NCBI RefSeq assembly: GCF_051045985.1
Contig: NZ_CP157350.1
Location: 1,116,001-1,180,000 of the forward strand
From: Scardovia wiggsiae
GTDB taxonomy: Bacteria > Actinomycetota > Actinomycetes > Actinomycetales > Bifidobacteriaceae
Reading direction: 5' to 3'
Length of the DNA stretch: 64,000 nt
In this document: piece by piece, positions 34,995 through 43,072 of the stretch
How the letters are laid out: each line of letters begins with the position of its first letter
Position numbering within the stretch: position 1 is the stretch's first letter
Translations under genes and position numbers: made by a program
Notes under the pieces: generated by a model
Database searches by the model: none
Told to the model about the DNA's origin: nothing
What the model saw: only the letters and a program-made list of their open reading frames with translations

Positions 34995-35834
34995 ATGAGC
35001 ACGACACATAATAAGGCTGCGTCAACGCCTGACACCACAACGGGAAGCCGGCACACTGTGCCGGGATCCCCCAAAGCACCTGGGAAACCCGGAATACTTG
35101 GAACTTCCGGAACGCCCGGTGCATCCGGTAAGCCCAGGACTCCCAATGCATCAGAGAATTCCGGGGTACCCGCAGAGGCGCCCGCCGGGATATCCGCAAC
35201 TCCCGGCACAGCTCCTGTCAGGGGCTGGAGGCACACCGCAGTGTGGACATATCTGATCATGCTGCTGTCGTCACTGGCTGCCCTTATTGTCTCTTTCGCT
35301 TTAAGCGCAGAAACCCTCCAGCTTGCACGGCATCCCCATCAGCAGCTTTCCTGCGATATCAGCTCGGCAGTCTCCTGTTCAACAGTAGCGCAAAGCTGGC
35401 AAGCAGAATTCATCCATTTCGCCGGGATGAGTTTCCCCAATGCCTTCTTCGGCATAGCAGCCGAATCGGTTTTTGTAACGGTTGCCGTCCTTGGGATTTC
35501 GCGCATAGCAGTACCGCGATGGTTTTCCCTGTGCACATGGCTTGGCGGGCTCGCGGCATTGCTGTATGCCTACTGGCTTTTCACACAGTCAATGTACGTT
35601 ATCAATGCTTTATGCCCATGGTGCCTGGGCCTTATGTTCGCAACAACAGTCCAGTTCATGTCGCTTACCCATGCCACGGTCTGCATCCAGCGCATCCCCA
35701 GCCCTTCATCATCTGCCGGCCGGGTACTGCACACATATTATCGGCTGAATATTGACCTGCTTGACGACGCTGTCTGGATCATCATCCTTGTTGCCCTTAT
35801 CCTTGCCAAACACGGATCTGTACTGTTGAGATAA
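34995..35834 (+). CDS. Vitamin K epoxide reductase (VKOR) family membrane protein
   Basis: About 279 residues. The first 80 residues are a Pro/Gly/Ser/Thr-rich disordered segment with near-repeats (PGxxGxxG). Then come about five membrane helices with the VKOR cysteines: a pair in LSCDISSAVSCSTV, and the redox centre CPWC near the end of the fourth helix. Bacterial VKOR reoxidises DsbA-like proteins outside the membrane, here replacing DsbB. No DsbA partner is adjacent. GGAGA lies before the ATG. The gene is divergent from the PHP phosphoesterase gene. Confidence 0.9.
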   Translation: MSTTHNKAASTPDTTTGSRHTVPGSPKAPGKPGILGTSGTPGASGKPRTPNASENSGVPAEAPAGISATPGTAPVRGWRHTAVWTYLIMLLSSLAALIVSFALSAETLQLARHPHQQLSCDISSAVSCSTVAQSWQAEFIHFAGMSFPNAFFGIAAESVFVTVAVLGISRIAVPRWFSLCTWLGGLAALLYAYWLFTQSMYVINALCPWCLGLMFATTVQFMSLTHATVCIQRIPSPSSSAGRVLHTYYRLNIDLLDDAVWIIILVALILAKHGSVLLR

Positions 35835-36160
35835 GGCCTGGAGCAGCCGGCACATCCGGATCGGGCAGCCAGAGAAGCAGAACTAAAGAACCGAAACAGC
35901 CGAGCCGGAATAATCAAAACGGCAGGAACCGGATAGCCAAGCCGGCCGGACAGCTGGAATGACGGGGATAGCCGAAGCAATACAGGCTACAGCGCGGGAA
36001 ATCTTCTGTCCCAGCCCTGCCCCCGTTGAAAATCCTACGCCGTTGAAAATACAGGGCATTTTGGTGTACATTAGTAGCAGGCGGTCCGTATATACGCATA
36101 TACAGCATATACGATCCCGCAGTGTTAACGGCGAAATCCAATGGAATAAGAGGCTCTGCT
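35835..36160. promoter_or_regulatory. Upstream region of the Old Yellow Enzyme gene with repeats
   Basis: 326 bp without a gene. It has degenerate AGCCGGA phrases (35850-35960), a 10-bp direct repeat CGTTGAAAAT at 36024-36033 and 36041-36050 (17-bp period), and the palindrome CGTATATACG at 36087-36096 followed by two further ATATAC phrases. The latter lie within 75 bp of the start codon and look like binding sites. Confidence 0.45.
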
Positions 36161-37444
36161 ATGTCAAAGGATAAGAAGAAAAACAAGATAGACCGCGAAC
36201 TCAGGCTGGCGGAAAGCGCAGCAAAGGACGCATACGAAGTTATCGACAGAAAAGCCCTGAAAGAAGCGAAACGGATTAAAACCGCAGCCAAACACTTCAG
36301 AGGACCGCAGCATCCGGCAGGCAAGGCACCGGATGGGAAACAGCCCCGCCCGCACTTGTTCGAGCCAATTTCTATCCGCTCCGTAACATCCCGCAACCGG
36401 ATATGGCTCCCGCCAATGGATATGTATTCCGTATTCGCCCGGGACGGCAAACCGACATCGTTCCACTACCAGCACTACGTTTCTCGGGCACTGGGCGGCT
36501 TCGGGACGATCATTGCGGAATCTACTGCCGTCAGCCCTGAAGGACGTATTTCCCCGTATGACACGGGGCTATGGGATGACGAACAGATCGGTGCATGGTC
36601 ATGGATCGCTGACGGGATCCGGCAGGCCGGGGCTGTGCCCGCGATACAGATCAACCACGCCGGCAGGAAGGGGTCATCCGGCTGCTCAGGACTGGGATAC
36701 ATCAATGCCAGCGTACCCGCTGAGGCCGGCGGCTGGGAAACCGTCGGGGCGACAGATACCCCGTTCAACGAGAACTTTGCACCATCGCGGGGGCTCAGCA
36801 GCGATGAGATACATCAGGTCGTCGGACAGTTCCGCAGCGCTGCAGAACGCGCCCGCGCCGCCGGATTCGACATGGTCGAGATACACGGCGCACACGGATA
36901 CCTCATATCACAGTTCCTGGATCCGCTTATCAACAACCGCACAGACGAATACGGCGGCAGTTTCGCAAACCGGATCCGCTTCGCCGTGGAAGTAGCCGAT
37001 GCAGTGCGCGAGGTGTGGCCGGACAGCCTTCCTGTAGTAATGCGCCTGTCCGCTACCGACTGGGTCGAAGGCGGATGGGACCTCTACCAAAGCGTTGAAC
37101 TCGCGAAAGTGCTCAAAAACCATGGCATAGATATGATCGACGTGTCTACAGGCGCCATAATATCAGGGGCAAAAATCCCCGCAAAGCCGAACTATCAGGT
37201 GCCTTTTGCCCAGGAGATACGAGCGAAAGTTGATATTCCCGTAACAGCTGTCGGGCTGATCACCAAGCCGAAGCAGGCAGAAAAGATCCTTGAACAGGGG
37301 CGGGCGGATGCAGTCGAAATTGGGCGTGCCGCACTACGGGATCCATACTGGCCGCTGAGGGCAGCAGCAAAATTGGGCCTCGACAGGCACGACGCGCCTT
37401 ATCCGGTACAGTATGCCCGCGGCGCATACGGGATAACGCGGTAG
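36161..37444 (+). CDS. NADH:flavin oxidoreductase, Old Yellow Enzyme family (YqjM/NamA-like)
   Basis: A 427-residue FMN-dependent ene-reductase. After about 65 charged N-terminal residues (KDKKKNKIDRELRLAES), the barrel begins LFEPISIRSVTSRNRIWLPPMDMYS. The substrate-binding HH pair of classic OYEs is QINHAGRKG here, followed by EIHGAHGYLISQFL, NNRTDEYGGS and the C-terminal FMN phosphate site GRADAVEIGRAALRDPYWP. The physiological substrate is unknown; quinones, nitro compounds or unsaturated aldehydes are usual. The ATG at 36161 follows AGAGG. It is convergent with pyrD, with only five bases between the stop codons. Confidence 0.9.
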   Translation: MSKDKKKNKIDRELRLAESAAKDAYEVIDRKALKEAKRIKTAAKHFRGPQHPAGKAPDGKQPRPHLFEPISIRSVTSRNRIWLPPMDMYSVFARDGKPTSFHYQHYVSRALGGFGTIIAESTAVSPEGRISPYDTGLWDDEQIGAWSWIADGIRQAGAVPAIQINHAGRKGSSGCSGLGYINASVPAEAGGWETVGATDTPFNENFAPSRGLSSDEIHQVVGQFRSAAERARAAGFDMVEIHGAHGYLISQFLDPLINNRTDEYGGSFANRIRFAVEVADAVREVWPDSLPVVMRLSATDWVEGGWDLYQSVELAKVLKNHGIDMIDVSTGAIISGAKIPAKPNYQVPFAQEIRAKVDIPVTAVGLITKPKQAEKILEQGRADAVEIGRAALRDPYWPLRAAAKLGLDRHDAPYPVQYARGAYGITR

Positions 37445-37449
37445 CCCTG

Positions 37450-38595
37450 CTAGCGGATGGCTGCACCAACTGCTTCAGACACCGAATTATATCCGTCTGC
37501 ACGAAGCAGGTCTGCCAGGCCGTGCTTTAAAACAGTAATATTCTGCGGCCCGCGATACATAAGCGACGATATGAACATCACGAGGCTTGCGCCCGCGCGG
37601 ATCTTGTCGTATGCCTGCTGAGGCGTGAAAACGCCCCCTACACCGGCAATCTCAAGCTTATCGCCAAAATCACGATACGTGCGGGCAATCAGCCCATTGC
37701 TCGGGGCAACGCACGGCAGGCCCGATAATCCGCCGGGCCATTCAGGAGGGACTTCAAGGCCGGTGCGGTCCTTACGCAGATTGGCAATCGTCACGCCCTG
37801 CACATTATGCTCGACAAGTACCTCAAGAAGATCCCTGAACTCCGGCCACGGCTTATCCTGCGGCATCTTTACAAGGATCGGCTGATCGTGCTGCACCTTA
37901 TCAAGCTCATCAAAAAGCCTGTTGAGGTTCTCAGGCTCCGTAAAAGGTTCGCCCACCCGGGTGTTCGGGCATGAAATATTGACCTCAACCATATGCGTGC
38001 GGTTCGCTGCACGCTCAAGCGAAATGCGGTAATCTTCAATCCCCTCATCAATACCCGCACATGAATCATCATTAGTACGGGCGATTGATACCGACAAACG
38101 CATAGTCCGGGATTTCCTGTAAGCATCCTCAACACGGCGTATGACCTCTTCCGATCCGCTGTTCGCCAGCCCGACGTGGACCATCATTGACGCATACTCA
38201 GGCAGACGGTGGAACCATGGGCGCGGATTCCCTGCGCACAGGCGGGAAGTCGTCGATCCGACCGTTTCAAAGCCGAAGCCAGCTTTTTCCAGCACAAGAG
38301 GCAGGTCAGCATTTTTATCCAGGCCTGCAGACAACCCGAACGGGTTATGGAAATCGATGTCCATGACACGTGTTTCTAATACCGGATCCGTATAATCAAG
38401 CATTTGCTGAAGGAGCCACATAAGCGGAGGGATTTTCTGGCTCACTTGGCAAAAGCGGATCATCTGGTCGTGCGCATCATCAGGCGACTGATTGAACACA
38501 TACTTTTTGACTGCATTCTTATAAGTGAACTGGAACATCCCCGTACTGGCCTTATTAAAAGCATTACGCACAGCCGACTGTGAAACATAAGCCAT
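37450..38595 (-). CDS. pyrD: Dihydroorotate dehydrogenase, class 2-like
   Basis: FMN enzyme of pyrimidine synthesis that oxidises dihydroorotate to orotate. The 381-residue length and N-terminal helical part (SPDDAHDQMIRFCQVSQ) fit the membrane-associated, quinone-linked class 2. The conserved NPFGLSAGLDKNADLP, GSTTSRLCAGNPRPW (usual T in GTVTP altered) and SNGLIARTY are present. The active-site loop reads VEVNISCPNTRVGEP with Cys where class 2 enzymes normally have Ser (as in NxSSPNT) and class 1 enzymes have Cys. This mixture is worth noting and makes the electron acceptor uncertain. No other pyr gene is near. Confidence 0.88.
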   Translation of the reverse strand: MAYVSQSAVRNAFNKASTGMFQFTYKNAVKKYVFNQSPDDAHDQMIRFCQVSQKIPPLMWLLQQMLDYTDPVLETRVMDIDFHNPFGLSAGLDKNADLPLVLEKAGFGFETVGSTTSRLCAGNPRPWFHRLPEYASMMVHVGLANSGSEEVIRRVEDAYRKSRTMRLSVSIARTNDDSCAGIDEGIEDYRISLERAANRTHMVEVNISCPNTRVGEPFTEPENLNRLFDELDKVQHDQPILVKMPQDKPWPEFRDLLEVLVEHNVQGVTIANLRKDRTGLEVPPEWPGGLSGLPCVAPSNGLIARTYRDFGDKLEIAGVGGVFTPQQAYDKIRAGASLVMFISSLMYRGPQNITVLKHGLADLLRADGYNSVSEAVGAAIR

Positions 38596-38986
38596 GGCTC
38601 AACTCCTTAATATCCTGAATATCCTGTTGTATTCTTGATTCTACATCGCCTCACGCATTTATCCGCATTACTACATCACATAAAGTCCTTGTCCAGTGTT
38701 TCTCCCTGCTGCCTTCCTGTTCCCATGTGCTGCCGTTTGCCTGTTTGCCGCACGCCTGCCCGTTACCACCTCCACCTCATCTGTTCGTTGCCCCTCCTCA
38801 CCCAACACGACGATACATAACGATGGGCGGCTTGAACGCTCACAGCCACAAACGCATCATCGAGTTGGGTGAGCCGGTTAAAGTGTGAGCTGGCTAAAAT
38901 AATTGCAATGGGCATTAGTGCGTCACGTCATTGTGCAGCACGGCTTACGGGAGTTTATGAATACTTGTACTGTTATCGGCGATATA
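38596..38986. other. Spacer between pyrD and rnc
   Basis: 391 bp without a gene. Positions 38640-38795 are C/T-rich. Repeat copy B occupies 38797-38873. The remaining 110 bp before the rnc stop show no clear terminator. Confidence 0.5.
38797..38873 (+). repeat. 77-bp inverted-repeat family, copy B
   Basis: Ends are CTCACCCAACACGACGATAC and, as reverse complement of the right end, CTCACCCAACTCGATGATGC, a 20-bp repeat with three mismatches. The whole element is the reverse complement of copy C at 39821-39897 with roughly 85-90 percent identity. It lies 113 bp beyond the rnc stop codon. Confidence 0.92.
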
Positions 38987-39799
38987 TCAGCGCGTATCAA
39001 GAATGCGCCAGGCCTTTTCGGCCGCATCAAGCTGTGCCTTCCTTTTGCTGCTTCCATGGCCCACAGCAAGCTCGCGGCGCTGGCTGAGACCGGTATTTTC
39101 CGATGATCCGCTGGCTCCGGCAGCTGGGCTTTCATCCTTTTCACCGGTATCCTTCGCGATCCCTGCCGGGTTTTCTATAAACAGATGGGCTGTAAACTCA
39201 AGTTTATTCTCGGGCCCCCGCATTTCCATCTGGTATGACACTTCACCAAGATCCATTTCATGCGCTTTGACGACAATCGCTGTCTTCCAGTCCAGTGCAG
39301 GGCCTCTGTGCGAATAATACGAGAGATTGTCATCAATGAGGTTATGGACGACCTCCCGCGCTTTCTCAATGCCGTATTCAACGAAAACTGCGCCAATGAG
39401 CGCTTCCACGATATCGCAGAGGATCGAGTCTTTATCCGCCCCATTATCGCGCTGCTCCCCAATGCCCAGAAGGATGAACTGGCTCGCATGCAGTTTATCG
39501 CGCGCAATCTCTGACAAAGATTCTTCGGAAACCGCCTTTGACCGGATGCGCGACATTTGCCCTTCTGAATAGTCTGGATGCATCTTATACAAGGTTTCCG
39601 TAGCTACCAGCTCCAGGACCGCATCTCCAAGAAACTCAAGACGTTCATAGTTACGCGCGCCCGGGTGTTCATTCGTGAAAGACCGGTGGGTAAGCGCCTC
39701 AATGAAAAGATCCGGGGTTATCGCTGCCCCAAGGGCATTGAACAGTTCCTCTGCCTCGGGCGATGGCGCCTGGGTGTCTGTACTCTGGTTGCTTGTCAT
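38987..39799 (-). CDS. rnc: Ribonuclease III
   Basis: Double-strand-specific endoribonuclease for rRNA and mRNA processing. The signature NYERLEFLGDAVLELVATETLY carries the metal-binding acidic residues, with the second cluster in DSILCDIVEALIGAVFVEYG. The C-terminal double-stranded-RNA-binding domain follows (DWKTAIVVKAHEM ... AAEKAWRILD), interrupted by a Ser/Gly/Glu-rich insert of about 30 residues. I start at ATG 39799, with AGGTGG upstream, not at the longer frame to 39829. Copy C of the hairpin repeat ends 22 bp before the start and copy B lies downstream, so an rnc transcript would carry foldable RNA on both sides. Confidence 0.95.
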   Translation of the reverse strand: MTSNQSTDTQAPSPEAEELFNALGAAITPDLFIEALTHRSFTNEHPGARNYERLEFLGDAVLELVATETLYKMHPDYSEGQMSRIRSKAVSEESLSEIARDKLHASQFILLGIGEQRDNGADKDSILCDIVEALIGAVFVEYGIEKAREVVHNLIDDNLSYYSHRGPALDWKTAIVVKAHEMDLGEVSYQMEMRGPENKLEFTAHLFIENPAGIAKDTGEKDESPAAGASGSSENTGLSQRRELAVGHGSSKRKAQLDAAEKAWRILDTR

Positions 39800-39820
39800 A
39801 CCACCTATTCTATGTGCGTG

Positions 39821-39897
39821 CTCACCCAACTCAACGATGCGTTTATGGCTGTGAGTGTTCAGGCCATTTATCGTTATGTATTGTCGTGTTGGGTGAG
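39821..39897 (-). repeat. 77-bp inverted-repeat family, copy C
   Basis: Begins CTCACCCAACTCAACGATGC and ends GTCGTGTTGGGTGAG. It is nearly the mirror image of copy B across rnc. On the rnc transcript it would lie in the 5' leader, 22 bp before the start codon. Confidence 0.92.
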
Positions 39898-40240
39898 GGA
39901 TAACGGGCAGATGGGGAATAAGCAGGCAGGGGACAACAAACAGACGAGGTTGAGGGGAGGAGGGTAACGGATAGATGAGAGGAGTGGACAGGTAGGGAAC
40001 CGTAAATTAATGTGGGGATAATGATACGAGGAAGCACCACGGTGACAAGTGGAGACAGGCTAATGTTAATCAGCGATAGAATTGCATCACTAATGAAGCA
40101 CGAGCAGGACAATAGGCATTCAAGGGGTAAGGGAGCCAACGAATAGGTGAAGAATAGATGAATTTAAAGGATAATCGAAGAGATAACAGGTCGCGGATGA
40201 GCGAAAAGGTAACACCTGCCAAAGCTCCATGCTTTAAGCT

Positions 40241-40258
40241 CCCCCCCCCCCAAAAAAA
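40241..40258. repeat. Mononucleotide tract C11-A7
   Basis: Eleven C followed directly by seven A in the spacer behind arcB. The tract is long enough to slip during replication or to be misread in sequencing. No gene depends on its length. Confidence 0.8.
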
Positions 40259-40287
40259 GCCCCAGAAACCTTTGGCCCCCTGAGCTT

Positions 40288-40323
40288 TAAAAATAAGGGA
40301 ACAGGCCTGCCGGACAGCAGGCC
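40288..40323 (-). terminator. Terminator of arcB
   Basis: On the minus strand GGCCTGC, a 6-base loop and GCAGGCC are followed by TGTTCCCTTATTTTT. It lies 26 bp beyond the arcB stop. Confidence 0.8.
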
Positions 40324-40348
40324 CTCAGGTTGCTGCCTGTTAACCTTC

Positions 40349-41383
40349 TTAAACACTGGGAATAAAGAGATTCCCCAAAGTTGCTGCCATGATTGCCTTT
40401 ATGGAATGCATGCGGTTCTCAGCCTGCGCAAACTGCCACGAGAAATCAGAACGGAACACCTCATCGGTAACTTCCATCTCCGCCATCCCGAATTTCTCAA
40501 AAATCTCCTTGCCATACGCTGTTTTGACATCGTGGAAGGCCGGAAGACAATGCAAAAAGATCAGCTCGCCGTCAGGCGTCCCTGTACGGCGCATCATATC
40601 AAGCGTAACCGTATACGGAGCAAGCAGCCCGATCCTTTCTTCCCAGTTGTCCTCTCCCATGGAAACCCACACATCTGTATAAATAATATTCGCACCGCGT
40701 ACCCCTTCATCTATATCATCAGTCACAAGGTACCGGGCTCCTGTCTGGCGGGCAAATTGTGCGGCAATGCTGACAACTTCCCCGGAAGGCTGTAATTCCC
40801 GCGGCGCAAGGATCCTCACATTTATCCCGGCCATAATACCGGCGACAAGAAGGCTGTTAGCCATATTGTTGCGCCCGTCGCCCACAAAAGTGAGCGTCAG
40901 CCCCTTCAGCCGCCCAAATTTCTCTTTGACCGTCATCAGATCGGCAATCATCTGCGTAGGATGCCACTCATCCGTCAGCCCATTCCACACGGGGACACCG
41001 GCATACTGCGCCAGCGCCTCCACGTCGGAATGAGCGAAACCGCGGTATTCTATCCCGTCAAACATACTCCCCAGCACACGCGCGGTGTCTTCTACAGACT
41101 CCTTTTTCCCCAGCTGAGTGCTGTCGGCCCCCATAAATTCGGGGAAAGCCCCTAGATCATTGGCAGCAGTAACAAAAGCTGAGCGGGTACGTGTCGAAGT
41201 TTTCTCAAACAGCAGCGCGATATTTTTCCCCTCCAGGTACCGGTGCGGGATATGGTCTTTTTTCAGCCTTTTCAGATGCAGGGCAAAATCTACGAGATAC
41301 ATGATCTCCGCAGGGGTGAAATCTTTGCATGCCAGAAAGCTCCGCCCCTGGAACACATTTTCTGATGCTGTAGCAGTTTCCAT
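40349..41383 (-). CDS. arcB: Ornithine carbamoyltransferase, catabolic type
   Basis: In the arginine deiminase pathway it splits citrulline with phosphate into ornithine and carbamoyl phosphate. The 344-residue product has the carbamoyl-phosphate site FEKTSTRTRSAF, the ornithine site VWNGLTDEWHPTQ and the catalytic HCLPAFHD, the last as in ArcB proteins. Start ATG at 41383 follows AGGAGA; the frame is open a further 13 codons upstream. arcA is encoded 257 bp upstream in the same direction. No carbamate kinase (arcC) or arginine/ornithine antiporter (arcD) is in the window, so I assign arcB rather than biosynthetic argF from context and the HCLPAFHD motif. Confidence 0.9.
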   Translation of the reverse strand: METATASENVFQGRSFLACKDFTPAEIMYLVDFALHLKRLKKDHIPHRYLEGKNIALLFEKTSTRTRSAFVTAANDLGAFPEFMGADSTQLGKKESVEDTARVLGSMFDGIEYRGFAHSDVEALAQYAGVPVWNGLTDEWHPTQMIADLMTVKEKFGRLKGLTLTFVGDGRNNMANSLLVAGIMAGINVRILAPRELQPSGEVVSIAAQFARQTGARYLVTDDIDEGVRGANIIYTDVWVSMGEDNWEERIGLLAPYTVTLDMMRRTGTPDGELIFLHCLPAFHDVKTAYGKEIFEKFGMAEMEVTDEVFRSDFSWQFAQAENRMHSIKAIMAATLGNLFIPSV

Positions 41384-41495
41384 ATTTCCGATCTCCTTAC
41401 AGTACAGCCGCGTACCGGGCACTTGGTACGGCTTTTATGCCGAGCCTCCTGTGCCCGCTGCTGTTTATTTGTTTTATACCGATCCAAGATTAGCA

Positions 41496-41555
41496 GGGCT
41501 GGCTTATTTCAGGCTTCAGGGCAGGGTTATCGCCACATGATGGGCAAGCCAGCCC
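41496..41555 (-). promoter_or_regulatory. Long-range hairpin between arcA and arcB
   Basis: GGGCTGGCTT (41496-41505) and AAGCCAGCCC (41546-41555) are perfectly complementary over 10 bp with a 40-base loop. Located in the 257-bp arcA-arcB gap, it may control read-through or mRNA processing. No U-run follows, so a plain terminator is unlikely. Confidence 0.5.
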
Positions 41556-41640
41556 TTACGAAACGCGCTCTAAACATGCTTAAAACCGCCCGGGACGCGC
41601 TCGAGGCACCCTGCTGAGCCCATACACATTACACATTACA

Positions 41641-42975
41641 TTACTGAGCCACATCATCCCGGACAACAGGCATGGTCATGCACCTGGGGCCCCCGCGCCC
41701 CCGGGAAAGCTCGCTGGAATCGATTTCATGCACAGTTATCCCGTGCCGGCGCAGCAGGTCATTCGATACATAATTACGGTTATAGGTGACGACTTCACCC
41801 GGCGCCACCGCAAAAGTGTTAGAAGCATCGTTCCACTGCTCGCGCGGGGCGACCACCGGATCCGCATTGCCTGTGGGGATAAGGTCCACTTCAGTTTTAC
41901 CCAGAACAGTTTTAAGGACGTCGGTAAGGTCTGTGCAATGGGTGATCCGGATACTCCCATCCCCGTAACTGCCCTGACCGCTGCTGATGTTGCCTTCACG
42001 CACGGCCTGAGCGGAAGGCCGGATAATATACGTATCTATCCGCCCGCCCGAATCCATGATCGACGGATGGACAGTGAACTGGTCAGTGTTGATCATTGTA
42101 AAAACAGTATCCAGATGCATAGTAGCATGGCCGTGCGGGATATTGATGCCAATCACAGTGTCATACGCGGAACGTCCGAACAGGGAGCGCGCAACATCTT
42201 CTATTGCATTGGCAGAGGTGCGCTCTGAAATGCCGATTGCAACCACATGCCCGTTCAGTACCAGGACATCCCCGCCCTCAATACGGGAATGGACCTTCCG
42301 CCCCCTCCAAACAGGGATATCCTGCCCGGCAAAACGCGGATTGTATTTAAGCACATATTCCATAAAAAGGGACTCGCGTTTACGCGCATGGAAAGCCATA
42401 TGGTTGATAAGCACACCGTTGCCGATCACTGCCGCAGGGTCTCTGGTGAAGTAAAGATTAGGCATAGGCTCGAGCAGGAAAGGATAATTCGCATTTTCAG
42501 CAAGCTCTTCGAGGCTGGCGATGCTGATGTCGATCTCATCTTTGCGCACGCCCGCCATAATATTCTGAACCATTTTCCTTGGCTCCAGGCTTAAAAGATA
42601 ACGTTTCAGCCCGTCGTGCACATACCCTACCCGATAATGCGATTCAGCCAGTATCTGGTCGATAAACTTCCCGCGTGCTGTATCATCGGCAAGCGCCTGT
42701 GCCGTAAGGTCTTCAAGGTAGAGGACTTCCGCACCGGCATCACGCAGGGTCTGTGCAAAAGCGTCGTGTTCTTTCTGCGCCTCGGGAAGGTAAGGGATAT
42801 CGTCAAAAAGGAGGCGGTCCATCAGATCAGGGGTGATGTTTTCCACTTCTGCCCCCGGCCTGCGCAGGATCACGCTGCGGAGCGGGCCAATCTCAGAAGT
42901 GATATGTACGGCATCCTGATATGGGCTGCCGGAATGACCGTATTGGGCCGTATCAGATCTATTTATATCAGCCAT
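41641..42975 (-). CDS. arcA: Arginine deiminase
   Basis: Hydrolyses arginine to citrulline and ammonia, the first step of ATP and alkali formation from arginine. The 444 residues include PNLYFTRDP, the SRIEGGDVLVL region, HLDTVFTMI and the C-terminal nucleophile motif RGGPRCMTMP with the catalytic Cys. The usual length is about 410; about 15 extra N-terminal residues are present. With arcB downstream it forms a two-gene arc unit. In an acid-producing oral bacterium this pathway would raise pH locally. Base composition is like that of its neighbours, giving no sign of very recent transfer. Confidence 0.97.
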   Translation of the reverse strand: MADINRSDTAQYGHSGSPYQDAVHITSEIGPLRSVILRRPGAEVENITPDLMDRLLFDDIPYLPEAQKEHDAFAQTLRDAGAEVLYLEDLTAQALADDTARGKFIDQILAESHYRVGYVHDGLKRYLLSLEPRKMVQNIMAGVRKDEIDISIASLEELAENANYPFLLEPMPNLYFTRDPAAVIGNGVLINHMAFHARKRESLFMEYVLKYNPRFAGQDIPVWRGRKVHSRIEGGDVLVLNGHVVAIGISERTSANAIEDVARSLFGRSAYDTVIGINIPHGHATMHLDTVFTMINTDQFTVHPSIMDSGGRIDTYIIRPSAQAVREGNISSGQGSYGDGSIRITHCTDLTDVLKTVLGKTEVDLIPTGNADPVVAPREQWNDASNTFAVAPGEVVTYNRNYVSNDLLRRHGITVHEIDSSELSRGRGGPRCMTMPVVRDDVAQ

Positions 42976-43072
42976 AAGTACCTGCTTCCTGCTTTCTGTA
43001 ACCGTGTTTCTGCTCTACTATATTACTCTCTTACAGTAGTCGTGCGCCGGAACTTTATTTTAGTATATTTAT

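Larger units (their letters stand above)
39800..40348. other. Spacer between rnc and arcB
   Basis: 549 bp without a gene. It contains repeat copy C (39821-39897), a G/A-rich stretch, an 11-base C run followed by seven A, and the arcB terminator. Confidence 0.5.

Noticed and set aside
40241..40258. Phase-variable contingency locus
   Set aside because: The C11 tract lies behind a terminator and not in a gene or promoter; it is reported only as a repeat.
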